Assembly: GCA_044337015.1 (NCBI GenBank)
Contig: JBIIOJ010000020.1
Span: 1-22,128, forward strand
DNA length: 22,128 nt
Reading direction: 5' to 3'
Source of the DNA: UBA4655 sp044337015
GTDB taxonomy: Bacteria; Planctomycetota; Planctomycetia; Pirellulales; UBA1268
The notes beneath the pieces were generated by a model, which worked only from the letters and a program-made list of their open reading frames with translations, made no database searches and was not told the origin of the DNA. The translations under genes and the position numbers were made by a program. The stretch's first letter is position 1; each line of letters begins with the position of its first letter. Of the stretch, positions 13,302 to 20,106 are shown one piece after another.

Positions 13302-14903
13302 CTACTTCCTCGCCCAGCCCGTGCCGTCGGGGCGGTCTTCGAGCACGATGCCAGCCTCGGCGAGCTTGTTGCGCACGAGGTCGGCCGTGGGGAAGTCCTT
13401 CACCTTCCGGGCATTGGCGCGGATCTCGATGACGAGTTCCATGAGCTTGCCCACGAGCGCCTCGTCGGCGCCGCCGGCCTTCGCCCGGGGCGGCTCGAGG
13501 AAGAGCCCCAGCACCCCCGTGAGCTCCCGCAGCACGAGCATCATCGCGTCGAGCGTCGCGAGTTCCGCGGCGGGCTTCTTTGCCTCGAGGGAATGCTGGT
13601 CGATGAACTTGTTCACGACGCGGACGAGGTCGAAGAGCGTGGCGATCGCGATCGCCGTGTTGAAGTCGTCGTCCATCGCCGCGAGGAACTTCTCCCTCAG
13701 CGGCTTCACGTCGGAGCCCGCGGCGGCCACACCGCCGTCCCCCTCCCGGCGGCCGCGGCAGGGGAGGGAGTGGAACGGCTTTCCGGCCACCCGTTCGTAG
13801 CGGGCGAAGAGACGCTCGAACGCCTCCATGGCCCGGGCGCTCTCGCCGAGCGGCTCCTCGCCGAAGTGGATCGGACTGCGGTAGTGGGTCGAGAGCAGGA
13901 GCATCCGGATCGCCCGCGGGTCATGGCGGGCGAGCAGGTTCTTGAACGGCTCGGCGCCGGTCGATTTCGAGATCTTCGTCGCCGCCTGGGCCGCAGCACT
14001 GTCGGCCGCAGCACTGTCGGCCGCAGCACTGTCGGCCGCAGCACTGTCGGCCGCGGCACCGTCGCCCCGCGGCCTGCCCCCCACCTTGCCCGCGGCACCG
14101 GCCGCTTGCATGAGGCCGTTGTGCATCCAGTAGGTAGCCATTGGCCGGTCGTGGAGCGACTCGCTCTGGGCGATCTCGTTCTCGTGGTGCGGAAACACGA
14201 GATCGAGCCCTCCGCCGTGGATGTCGAAGTGTTCGCCGAGGATCGCCTTGCTCATCGCGGAGCACTCGATGTGCCAGCCGGGCCGGCCCGCGCCCCACGG
14301 ACTCTCCCACGCGGGCTCGCCCGGCTTCGCCGCCTTCCAGAGGGCGAAATCCGCCGCCGAACGCTTCCGGTCGGCCGTCGAGCCACCTTCGCCCTGCATC
14401 TGCTCGACGGAGCGATTCGTGAGCTTGCCGTAGTCGGCGTCCTTCGTGACGTCGAAGTAGACGTCGCCGTCGCTCGCATAGGCGCAGCCCTTCGCGACGA
14501 GCCCCTCGATGAAGGAAATGATCGTGCGGATGTGCTCCGTGGCCTTCGGCATCTGGTCGATCCCGGTCACGCCGAGGCTGGCGAGGTTTTCGAGGTAGTC
14601 GGCCGTCATCTCCTCGGCGAGCTTCGCCATCGTCGTGCCGCGGGCCGTGCTCTCGGCGATGATCTTGTCGTCGACGTCGGTGACGTTCACGACCCAGGTG
14701 ACCTTCCAGCCGGAGTACTCGAGGTATCGCTTCACGGTGTCGAAGATGACCGGCCCGACCATGTGGCCGATGTGGCTCGGCTTGTAGACCGTCGGCCCGC
14801 AGAGGTACATCCCCACGTGGCCGGGCTTCACCGTCGCGAGCGGCGATTTTTTCTTCGTGAGCGTGCTGTAGACCTCGATCGTGGGAAGGGAAGTGTTCGC
14901 CAT
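13302..14903 (-). CDS. cysS: Cysteinyl-tRNA synthetase with an in-frame minisatellite
   Basis: Charges tRNA-Cys with cysteine; cytoplasmic class I synthetase. 533 residues, longer than the usual 460-490. The zinc ligand in LCGPTVY (C35), HIGH (44-47), the VNVTDVDDKII stretch, WHIECSAMS and HGGGLDLVFPHHENEIAQSE identify the catalytic core; KISKS (310-314, bases 13962-13976) is the KMSKS loop. The extra length is in two places: residues 281-305 are five tandem DSAAA/DGAAA repeats immediately before KISKS, and a Gly/Arg-rich insert (about SLPCRGRREGDGG) lies before FLAAMDDDFNT. I chose the ATG at 14903 (MANTSLPTIEVYS) because the family begins there and GGAGG lies about 12 nt upstream; the open frame upstream to 15173 is arginine-rich and overlaps ispF. 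ispF precedes it by 56 nt. Confidence 0.95.
   Translation of the reverse strand: MANTSLPTIEVYSTLTKKKSPLATVKPGHVGMYLCGPTVYKPSHIGHMVGPVIFDTVKRYLEYSGWKVTWVVNVTDVDDKIIAESTARGTTMAKLAEEMTADYLENLASLGVTGIDQMPKATEHIRTIISFIEGLVAKGCAYASDGDVYFDVTKDADYGKLTNRSVEQMQGEGGSTADRKRSAADFALWKAAKPGEPAWESPWGAGRPGWHIECSAMSKAILGEHFDIHGGGLDLVFPHHENEIAQSESLHDRPMATYWMHNGLMQAAGAAGKVGGRPRGDGAAADSAAADSAAADSAAADSAAAQAATKISKSTGAEPFKNLLARHDPRAIRMLLLSTHYRSPIHFGEEPLGESARAMEAFERLFARYERVAGKPFHSLPCRGRREGDGGVAAAGSDVKPLREKFLAAMDDDFNTAIAIATLFDLVRVVNKFIDQHSLEAKKPAAELATLDAMMLVLRELTGVLGLFLEPPRAKAGGADEALVGKLMELVIEIRANARKVKDFPTADLVRNKLAEAGIVLEDRPDGTGWARK
13741..13768. repeat. GC-rich inverted repeat inside cysS
   Basis: CCCTCCC (13741-13747) and GGGAGGG (13762-13768) flank a GC-rich 14-nt loop. 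The hairpin encodes the Gly/Arg-rich insert of the synthetase, at a variable position of the family, and resembles an intragenic palindromic insertion. Confidence 0.5.
13989..14063 (-). repeat. 15-bp minisatellite, five units, within cysS
   Basis: Four identical 15-bp units (plus strand GGCCGCAGCACTGTC) at 13989-14048 and a fifth with two changes at 14049-14063. Each unit encodes DSAAA (the last DGAAA) on the coding strand, so copy-number change keeps the frame. Confidence 0.95.
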
Positions 14904-14959
14904 CCGCCGAGAAACCTCCGAGAAAACCTGTGGGGCCGTTCGAAGCCAACCGGACGCGG

Positions 14960-15496
14960 TCACGCCCGGCGCACCAAAAGCGCGATGCATTCGGCCGAGA
15001 TCGCCTTCTCCTCGCCCACCGGGCCGACGCCTTCGCCGGTCTTCGCCTTGAGGCCGACCGCGTCGACGTCGATCCCGAGCAGGTAGGCGACGCTCGCCCG
15101 AATCCGCTCCCGATGCGGGAGGATTTTGGGCCGCTGGGCGAAAATCACGCAATCCAGGTTCCCGACCCCCCATCCGGCGGCCGAGAGCCGGGCCGCCGCC
15201 GCCCGGAGCATTTCGCCGGAATCACGGCCCCGATTCTCCTCTTCCGTATCGGGAAACATCTCGCCGATGTCTCCGAGGGCCGCCGCCCCGAGGATCGCGT
15301 CGGTGATCGCGTGGAGGAGGACGTCGGCGTCGCTGTGGCCGACCGCCGAATGGTCGTGGGAGATCCTCACGCCGCCGAGCAGGAGCCCGTCGCCGGGCCC
15401 GAGCCGGTGCGTGTCGTGGCCGAGGCCGATGCGGTAGGGATGCGGGTGTGCCGACACGGATGGTTCCAGGAACCGCTGACGACTGGATCGTCGCAT
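14960..15496 (-). CDS. ispF: 2-C-methyl-D-erythritol 2,4-cyclodiphosphate synthase
   Basis: Fifth-step enzyme of the MEP (non-mevalonate) isoprenoid pathway; it cyclises CDP-ME 2-phosphate with release of CMP. A homotrimer with a zinc ion. Up to 178 residues from the ATG at 15496. Metal ligands in GHDTHRL (D28, H30) and in DADVLLHAITDAILGA (H62) are present, together with GDIGEMFPDT and the C-terminal KAKTGEGVGPVGEEKAI substrate loop. The family is usually about 158-162 residues, so a GTG at 15457 (VSAHPHPYRIG) may be the true start; neither candidate has a strong ribosome site. It leads cysS by 56 nt. The ispF-cysS order is a common neighbour pair, often with ispD close by; ispD is not seen here. 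Divergent from the small ORF and ABC exporter operon. Confidence 0.93.
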   Translation of the reverse strand: MRRSSRQRFLEPSVSAHPHPYRIGLGHDTHRLGPGDGLLLGGVRISHDHSAVGHSDADVLLHAITDAILGAAALGDIGEMFPDTEEENRGRDSGEMLRAAAARLSAAGWGVGNLDCVIFAQRPKILPHRERIRASVAYLLGIDVDAVGLKAKTGEGVGPVGEEKAISAECIALLVRRA

Positions 15497-15557
15497 CCTC
15501 GGCCTACCGCGGCAAGGGCGGGCCGACGGGCTTCAGAAACCCCGTAGAGCGGCCGGC

Positions 15558-15566
15558 TGGTACACT
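15558..15566 (+). promoter_or_regulatory. Extended -10 candidate promoter giving a leaderless mRNA (small ORF/ABC operon)
   Basis: TGGTACACT (extended TGn plus TACACT). The ATG of the small ORF starts at 15574, seven nt after the box, where transcription would begin. No -35 is recognisable, as expected for an extended -10. Confidence 0.45.
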
Positions 15567-15573
15567 CGCGTCT

Positions 15574-15684
15574 ATGAACGATGCCCCCCGCCTGCGTCCC
15601 ATGCCAATCGACGAGCACCCGGTGTCAATCGACGAGTACCTCGTTGGCATCATCTACGCCATCGTCGGCCTCGCCCACCGATGA
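15574..15684 (+). CDS. Small ORF (36 residues) overlapping the ABC exporter ATPase start
   Basis: Begins MNDAPRLRPMPIDEHP and ends IIYAIVGLAHR. The C-terminal half (YLVGIIYAIVGLA) is hydrophobic enough for a short membrane or amphipathic helix. Its TGA (15682-15684) overlaps the ATG of the ATPase gene (15681) in the ATGATG context, so translation may be coupled. An extended -10 lies 7 nt before its ATG, making it the natural first cistron of a leaderless message. The peptide contains the near-repeat PIDEHPVSIDEY. I do not recognise the sequence; it could be a real small membrane protein, a leader peptide that sets exporter translation, or chance. Synonymous-site conservation in relatives would decide. 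Confidence 0.5.
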   Translation: MNDAPRLRPMPIDEHPVSIDEYLVGIIYAIVGLAHR

Positions 15685-16706
15685 TGAACGAGGTGAGCCC
15701 CGCGATCGTCGTAGAAGGCCTGGCAAAGGAGTACCGCGTCTACGACAAGCCGGAGGGCTTGAAGGCGAGCCTCCGCAGCCTGTTTCACCGCCAGAGCCGC
15801 ACCGTCGAGGCCCTGCGGGGCGTCGATCTCACGGTCGAGAAGGGTGAGTTCGTCGCCCTGCTCGGGCCCAACGGGGCCGGCAAGACGACCTTCCTCAAGC
15901 TGCTCTCCGGCATCATCACGCCTTCGCGGGGCACGGCGCGGGTGCTCGGCCACGTTCCCTGGGAGCGGGCCGACGACTTCCGCCGCCGCTTCGCTCTCGT
16001 CATGGGGCAGCGGAACCAGCTCTGGTGGGATCTGCCCGCCGCCGAGAGCTTCCGGCTTCACAAGGAGATCTACCGGCTCGAATCCGTCCGGTTCGAGCGG
16101 GTCCGCGACGAGCTCGTCGATCTGCTCGGCGTGCGGAAGCTGATCCTGCAGCCGGTTCGGGAGCTCTCGCTCGGCGAGCGGATGAAGCTCGAACTCGTCG
16201 CCGCGCTCCTCCACGAGCCGGAGGTGCTCTTTCTCGACGAGCCGACGATCGGGCTCGATGTCGTGGCTCAGCACACGATCCACGAGTTCCTCCGCCACGT
16301 GCAGTCGCAGCGGCGGACGACCGTGATGCTCACGACGCACTACATGAAGGACGTGGCCGCCCTCTGCGAGCGGGTCGTCGTGATCACCCACGGCGACATC
16401 CTCTACGACGGCTCGCTCGCCGAGATCGTCGACCGCTTCACGACCCACAAGATCGTGACGCTCGATCTGGAATCGGCTCCCGAGCCCGGCCGCATGGAGC
16501 GGTTCGGGTTTCCCTGCGAGATCCGGGGGCCGCAGGTGGTCCTCCGGATCGACCGGAGCCGGATCGCCGAGGTGCTCCCGGAGATCCTCGGTGGCACGGG
16601 CGTCCGCGACGTCTCGGTCGAGGACGTGCCGCTCGAGGAGATCGTGGCGGGGCTGTTTCGCTCGGGATCGACGCGGCCCGCCGAGCCGGCGGAGTGTCCG
16701 GCATGA
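15681..16706 (+). CDS. ABC-2 type exporter, ATP-binding subunit (COG4586-like)
   Basis: Cytoplasmic ATPase powering the two following permeases. 341 residues: Walker A GPNGAGKTT (62-70), Q-loop glutamine at about 110 in MGQRNQLWWDLP, signature motif LSLGE (162-166, in place of canonical LSGGQ), Walker B LFLDE (183-187) followed by PTIGLD, and the switch histidine in TTHYMKD (H220). The QRNQLWWDLP stretch and the KASLRSLFHR N-terminal extension are typical of the COG4586 subgroup, which travels with COG4587 and COG3694 permeases exactly as here. A C-terminal domain of about 80 residues ends in DVPLEEIVAGLF. ATG 15681 overlaps the small ORF stop; ATG 15684 is the alternative. Substrate unknown; the NatA/DrrA relatives export ions, drugs or lipids. 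Confidence 0.92.
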   Translation: MMNEVSPAIVVEGLAKEYRVYDKPEGLKASLRSLFHRQSRTVEALRGVDLTVEKGEFVALLGPNGAGKTTFLKLLSGIITPSRGTARVLGHVPWERADDFRRRFALVMGQRNQLWWDLPAAESFRLHKEIYRLESVRFERVRDELVDLLGVRKLILQPVRELSLGERMKLELVAALLHEPEVLFLDEPTIGLDVVAQHTIHEFLRHVQSQRRTTVMLTTHYMKDVAALCERVVVITHGDILYDGSLAEIVDRFTTHKIVTLDLESAPEPGRMERFGFPCEIRGPQVVLRIDRSRIAEVLPEILGGTGVRDVSVEDVPLEEIVAGLFRSGSTRPAEPAECPA

Positions 16707-17593
16707 ACGCCCCGACCGAAGCCGCCGTCGCCCGCCCCGGACCGTTCCTCGAATTGGCCGCCCGGCTTCGGACCTGGTGGACGATGCTCGCGATCTGCCT
16801 CGAGGAGCGGCTTGCCTACCGGGGCGACTTCATCCTCGGCACGGCGATGCGGTTCCTGCCGATCGTGACGCAGGTCTTCCTCTGGACGGCGGTCTTCGCG
16901 GCCACGAGCCGCCCCGACATCGCCGGCTACTCTCGAAACGACATCGTCGCCTACTACCTGATGACGATGGTGACCCGCGCCTTCTCGAGCATGCCGGGGC
17001 TCGCCGGCGGCATCTCCCGCGGCATCCGCGACGGCTCGGTGAAGAAATACCTCGTCCAGCCGGTGGACTACGTGTCGTTCCTGCTGGCGGCCCGGATCGC
17101 CCACAAGCTCGTCTACTACGCCATCGCGATCCTGCCGTTCGCCGTCGTCTTCTGGATCTGCCGCGGCTACTTTCCGCCGCCGCCCGACCTCCCGACGATC
17201 GCGGCCTTCGTGCTTGCGCTTCTGCTGTCGTTCCTGCTCGGCTTCTTCATGGAGGCCACGCTCGGCATGCTCGGATTCTGGGTGCTCGAGACGTCGAGCA
17301 TCGTGTTCGCCTACATGCTCGTGCAGTACCTCCTCTCCGGCCACATGTTCCCGCTCGACATGCTCGCCGCGATCCCCACCGGCATCGCGGGGACGAGCCT
17401 GGCCGATCTCGTCCGCTGGCTCCCGTTCGAATACACGGCCTACTTCCCCGCGGCCGTCTGGCTCGGAAAGGTTCGCGGGGCCGACCTCGCCGGATCGCTT
17501 TTGATCGAAGCGGGGTGGGTCGTGATCGTGGCCGTGGCGTGCCGGCTCGCCTGGTGGCGGGGCACGCGGAGGTATGCCGCGTATGGTGGCTGA
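16703..17593 (+). CDS. ABC-2 type exporter, permease subunit 1 (COG4587/DUF990-like)
   Basis: 296 residues with six hydrophobic helices (first around FILGTAMRFLPIVTQVFLW, last around LIEAGWVVIVAVACRLAWW). The conserved cytoplasmic stretch ISRGIRDGSVKKYLVQPVDY between helices 2 and 3 is characteristic of the ABC2_membrane_6 permeases and is the likely coupling helix contacting the ATPase. Its ATG (16703) overlaps the ATPase stop as ATGA, giving tight translational coupling. Together with the next gene it should form a heterodimeric pore. It has no substrate-specific domain that I can see. Confidence 0.9.
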   Translation: MNAPTEAAVARPGPFLELAARLRTWWTMLAICLEERLAYRGDFILGTAMRFLPIVTQVFLWTAVFAATSRPDIAGYSRNDIVAYYLMTMVTRAFSSMPGLAGGISRGIRDGSVKKYLVQPVDYVSFLLAARIAHKLVYYAIAILPFAVVFWICRGYFPPPPDLPTIAAFVLALLLSFLLGFFMEATLGMLGFWVLETSSIVFAYMLVQYLLSGHMFPLDMLAAIPTGIAGTSLADLVRWLPFEYTAYFPAAVWLGKVRGADLAGSLLIEAGWVVIVAVACRLAWWRGTRRYAAYGG

Positions 17594-18413
17594 CGCCGGA
17601 CGCTATCTCGCGATCTTCGGCACGTTCGCGAGGGCCTGCCTCGTCCGCGACATGACGTTCCGGGCCAACTTCATCCTCGAGTGCCTCACGAGCCTCGGCT
17701 GGATGTCGATGAACCTCGCCTTCTACCTGCTCGTCTTCCAGTTCACGCCCGAGATCGGCAAAGGAACCGGCTGGTCTCGCGAGCCCTTCTTCGCCTTCGT
17801 GGCGACAGGGCTCATCATCAACTCGATCGTGCAGGCCCTCTTCATGCCGAGCGCCGAGGAACTCACGGAGATGGTCCGCACGGGCGGGCTCGACGGGGTG
17901 CTCGTGCGGCCGCTCGACGCCCAGTTTCTGCTCTCGATGCACCGGGTCGACTTCTCGTCGTTCGCCAACGGCCTGGTCGGCCTCGGCATCCTCGGCTGGG
18001 CCCTCTCCCGCATGGACCACTCGCCGCCGCCGGTCGCCTGGCTGCTCTACCCGCTTTTGATCCTGTGCGGCGTCGCGATCCTCTACGCGATGGTGATCAT
18101 GCTCGCCGCCGCCACGATCCTCATGGGCCGCAACCAGAGCCTCTACGACTTCTGGTTCTACCTCACGAACTTCTCCCGCTACCCCGCGGAAATCTACGCC
18201 GGCCCCTGGGGCGGGCCGCTCCGCGCCCTCTGCACGTTCGTGATCCCGATCCTGCTGGTCGTGAACGTGCCGGCCCGCGTGATCGCCCAGCCGCTCATGG
18301 GCGAATCCTGGTGGCCGATCGCGGGGACCATCGCGGCCGCGGTCGCGAGCCTCGCCATCTCGCGGGTGTTCTTCCAGCGGGCCTTGGCAAAATACCGCAG
18401 CGCCTCGAGCTAG
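17583..18413 (+). CDS. ABC-2 type exporter, permease subunit 2 (COG3694-like)
   Basis: 276 residues from the ATG at 17583, with six hydrophobic helices (first FILECLTSLGWMSMNLAFYL). The loop MVRTGGLDGVLVRPLDAQFLLS matches the equivalent coupling region of the first permease (DGSVKKYLVQPVDY), showing the two are distant paralogues. A GGAGG at 17568-17572 lies 10 nt before the chosen ATG; the ATG at 17574 is only one nucleotide from it and is less likely. The chosen start overlaps the preceding gene by 11 nt. This is the last gene of the exporter operon; a 33-nt gap separates it from the YeiH-type transporter. Confidence 0.88.
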   Translation: MVADAGRYLAIFGTFARACLVRDMTFRANFILECLTSLGWMSMNLAFYLLVFQFTPEIGKGTGWSREPFFAFVATGLIINSIVQALFMPSAEELTEMVRTGGLDGVLVRPLDAQFLLSMHRVDFSSFANGLVGLGILGWALSRMDHSPPPVAWLLYPLLILCGVAILYAMVIMLAAATILMGRNQSLYDFWFYLTNFSRYPAEIYAGPWGGPLRALCTFVIPILLVVNVPARVIAQPLMGESWWPIAGTIAAAVASLAISRVFFQRALAKYRSASS

Positions 18414-18446
18414 AACCCATACCAGTTCGAGATCCCATCGGCTGAC

Positions 18447-19835
18447 ATGAACGCAGCTTCCTCCCATCCACGGGGCCTCCACGAGGACGCGGCCGCCACG
18501 CTCATCGGCCTGGCGATCGTCGCCATGGCGCTTGCGGTGACCTCGACGGCCCAACCCGCCGAAGACGCCGGCAGCCGGGCCGCCCATCCCAAGGGCTGGC
18601 GATCGCCGCTTTCGGCGACGATCGAGCGGCCGCAGACCTGGGCCGATTCGCCGCTGGAGTCGCTGCGGGACAAGAAGGGCAGAAGTGTCGCCCCGGCCGT
18701 GCTCATGGGCATGGGCTGGCTCGTGGCAGTGGCTTCCGCGGGAACATTCCTCGGCGGCCGGTCGGTGGTCCGAGAGCTGCCGGGCCACTTCGCCATCGCC
18801 GCGCTCGCCTGCACCGCCTGGGTGCTCTCGGGACAGAAGGTGATCCACTACTACAACCTCGAGTATCCGCTCTGGGCCCTGGCCATCGGCCTGCTCATGG
18901 GCAATGCGATCGGCGTGCCGCGGTGGCTCGCGCGGTCGCTCTCCGGCGAGTTCCTCATCAAGACGGGCCTCGTCATCTTCGGGGCCGAGGTGCTCTTCAG
19001 CCGTCTGCTCGAGCTCGGCCTGCCCGGAGTGATGACCTCGTGGCTCGTCACGCCGGTCGTGCTCGTGGCGACCTACTGGGCCGGCGTGAAGCTGATGGGG
19101 ATCCCTTCGCGGTCGCTCTGCATGGTGATCTCGGCGGACATGTCGGTCTGCGGCGTCTCGGCGGCGATCGCCACCGGCGCCGCATGCCGGGCGAAGAAGG
19201 AGGAGCTTTCGCTCGCGATCGGCCTTTCGCTCTTCTTCACGGTGCTGATGATGGTGGCGATGCCGCCGGCGATCCGCTGGCTCGGCCTCGACCCGATCGT
19301 GGGCGGCGCCTGGCTCGGCGGCACGATCGACGCCACGGGCGCGGTCGTGGCCGCCGGCGAGGCCCTCGGCAAGGAGGCGGGGGAGGTGGCCGCCACGGTG
19401 AAGATGATCCAGAACTCGATGATCGGCGTCATCGCCTTCGCCGTCGCCGTCTACTGGGCCGGCTGGGTCGAGCGGGATGTCGGCGGCCCGCGGAGGTCGC
19501 TCATCGCCGAGGCGTGGCGGCGGTTTCCGAAGTTCATCCTCGGCTTCCTGGCGGCGTCGATCGCCTGCTCCTGGCTCTTCTCCCGCTCGCCCGAGGCCGC
19601 CCTCTGGGTCGACGGCACGATCACCGGCTTCACGTCACGCTTGCGGGGCTGGCTCTTCTGCGCGGGCTTCGTCTGCATGGGGCTGCAGACCAACTTCCGC
19701 GAGCTGGCCCCCGTGCTCTCGAGCGGCCGGCCGCTCCTGCTCTACGTCGGCGGCCAGCTGCTCAACCTCCTTCTCACGCTGGCGATGGCGAGCCTGACGT
19801 TCGGCTGGCTCTTCAGGAAGGTGGTGGAGCCGTGA
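18447..19835 (+). CDS. YeiH-family (PF03601, 'putative sulfate exporter') membrane protein with N-terminal extension
   Basis: 462 residues, about 110 longer than E. coli YeiH (about 350). The extra part is one TM helix (about 18-36) followed by a hydrophilic, Pro/Arg-rich stretch to about residue 80. The core then has about ten helices with the family blocks LWALAIGLLMGNAIG, FLIKTGLVIFGAEVL, CMVISADMSVCGVSAAIATGAA, GGTIDATGAVVAAGE and VKMIQNSMIGVIAFAVAVYW. The CGVSAA and GTIDATG motifs are the most diagnostic. Family members are named putative sulfate exporters, but the substrate is not well established. No ribosome site is obvious before the ATG at 18447; it may be served by read-through from the ABC operon. 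Its stop overlaps the next gene's start as GTGA. Confidence 0.87.
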   Translation: MNAASSHPRGLHEDAAATLIGLAIVAMALAVTSTAQPAEDAGSRAAHPKGWRSPLSATIERPQTWADSPLESLRDKKGRSVAPAVLMGMGWLVAVASAGTFLGGRSVVRELPGHFAIAALACTAWVLSGQKVIHYYNLEYPLWALAIGLLMGNAIGVPRWLARSLSGEFLIKTGLVIFGAEVLFSRLLELGLPGVMTSWLVTPVVLVATYWAGVKLMGIPSRSLCMVISADMSVCGVSAAIATGAACRAKKEELSLAIGLSLFFTVLMMVAMPPAIRWLGLDPIVGGAWLGGTIDATGAVVAAGEALGKEAGEVAATVKMIQNSMIGVIAFAVAVYWAGWVERDVGGPRRSLIAEAWRRFPKFILGFLAASIACSWLFSRSPEAALWVDGTITGFTSRLRGWLFCAGFVCMGLQTNFRELAPVLSSGRPLLLYVGGQLLNLLLTLAMASLTFGWLFRKVVEP

Positions 19836-20053
19836 GTGATCCCCGGCTTGGAAGAAGCGTCGTCGTCGTCACGGCGGTGGCCGTGATCTGGGGCGTGGCG
19901 CTGCCGGCCCTGCTGCGGTGCGGCCCGGTCGCACGTCACGTCGCGGCCATGGAGGAGAGGGGGGTCAACCCGGCGGCGATGTACTACACGGAGCTCGACC
20001 GGCTGCCCCTGCGGCCCGACTGGCTCGGGCCCCGTCTTGCGATCTGGCCATAG
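19832..20053 (+). CDS. Small single-TM protein coupled to the YeiH-type transporter (73 residues)
   Basis: Starts at GTG 19832, overlapping the transporter stop (19833-19835) as GTGA, with GGTGGAG just upstream. Residues 8-28 (RSVVVVTAVAVIWGVALPALL) form one TM helix or uncleaved signal anchor; the rest is a short soluble tail, CGPVARHVAAMEERGVNPAAMYYTELD and on to a Trp-Pro end. The tail has the balanced look of a real protein rather than random GC-rich translation. The tight coupling suggests an accessory subunit or regulator of the transporter. I do not recognise the family. Confidence 0.7.
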   Translation: MSDPRLGRSVVVVTAVAVIWGVALPALLRCGPVARHVAAMEERGVNPAAMYYTELDRLPLRPDWLGPRLAIWP

Positions 20054-20079
20054 TCGCGGCCCGCGACGGGGCATAGACT
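20051..20079 (+). promoter_or_regulatory. Candidate promoter for the TIM-barrel/UbiA operon
   Basis: TAGTCG (20051-20056), exactly 17 nt, TAGACT (20074-20079). Both boxes closely match the pair at 8667-8695 (TTGTCG-17-TAGACT). The predicted start near 20086 gives a leader of about 20-30 nt. Confidence 0.48.
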
Positions 20080-20106
20080 CCTGCGGACCAGCCAGCCCAC
20101 GAACGG

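Noticed and set aside
13989..14063. CRISPR-like array
   Set aside because: Contiguous 15-bp units without spacers, in frame within cysS.
13149..15086. 645-codon plus-strand frame across cysS
   Set aside because: Antisense shadow of cysS; its repeated STVGR peptide is just the minisatellite read on the other strand.
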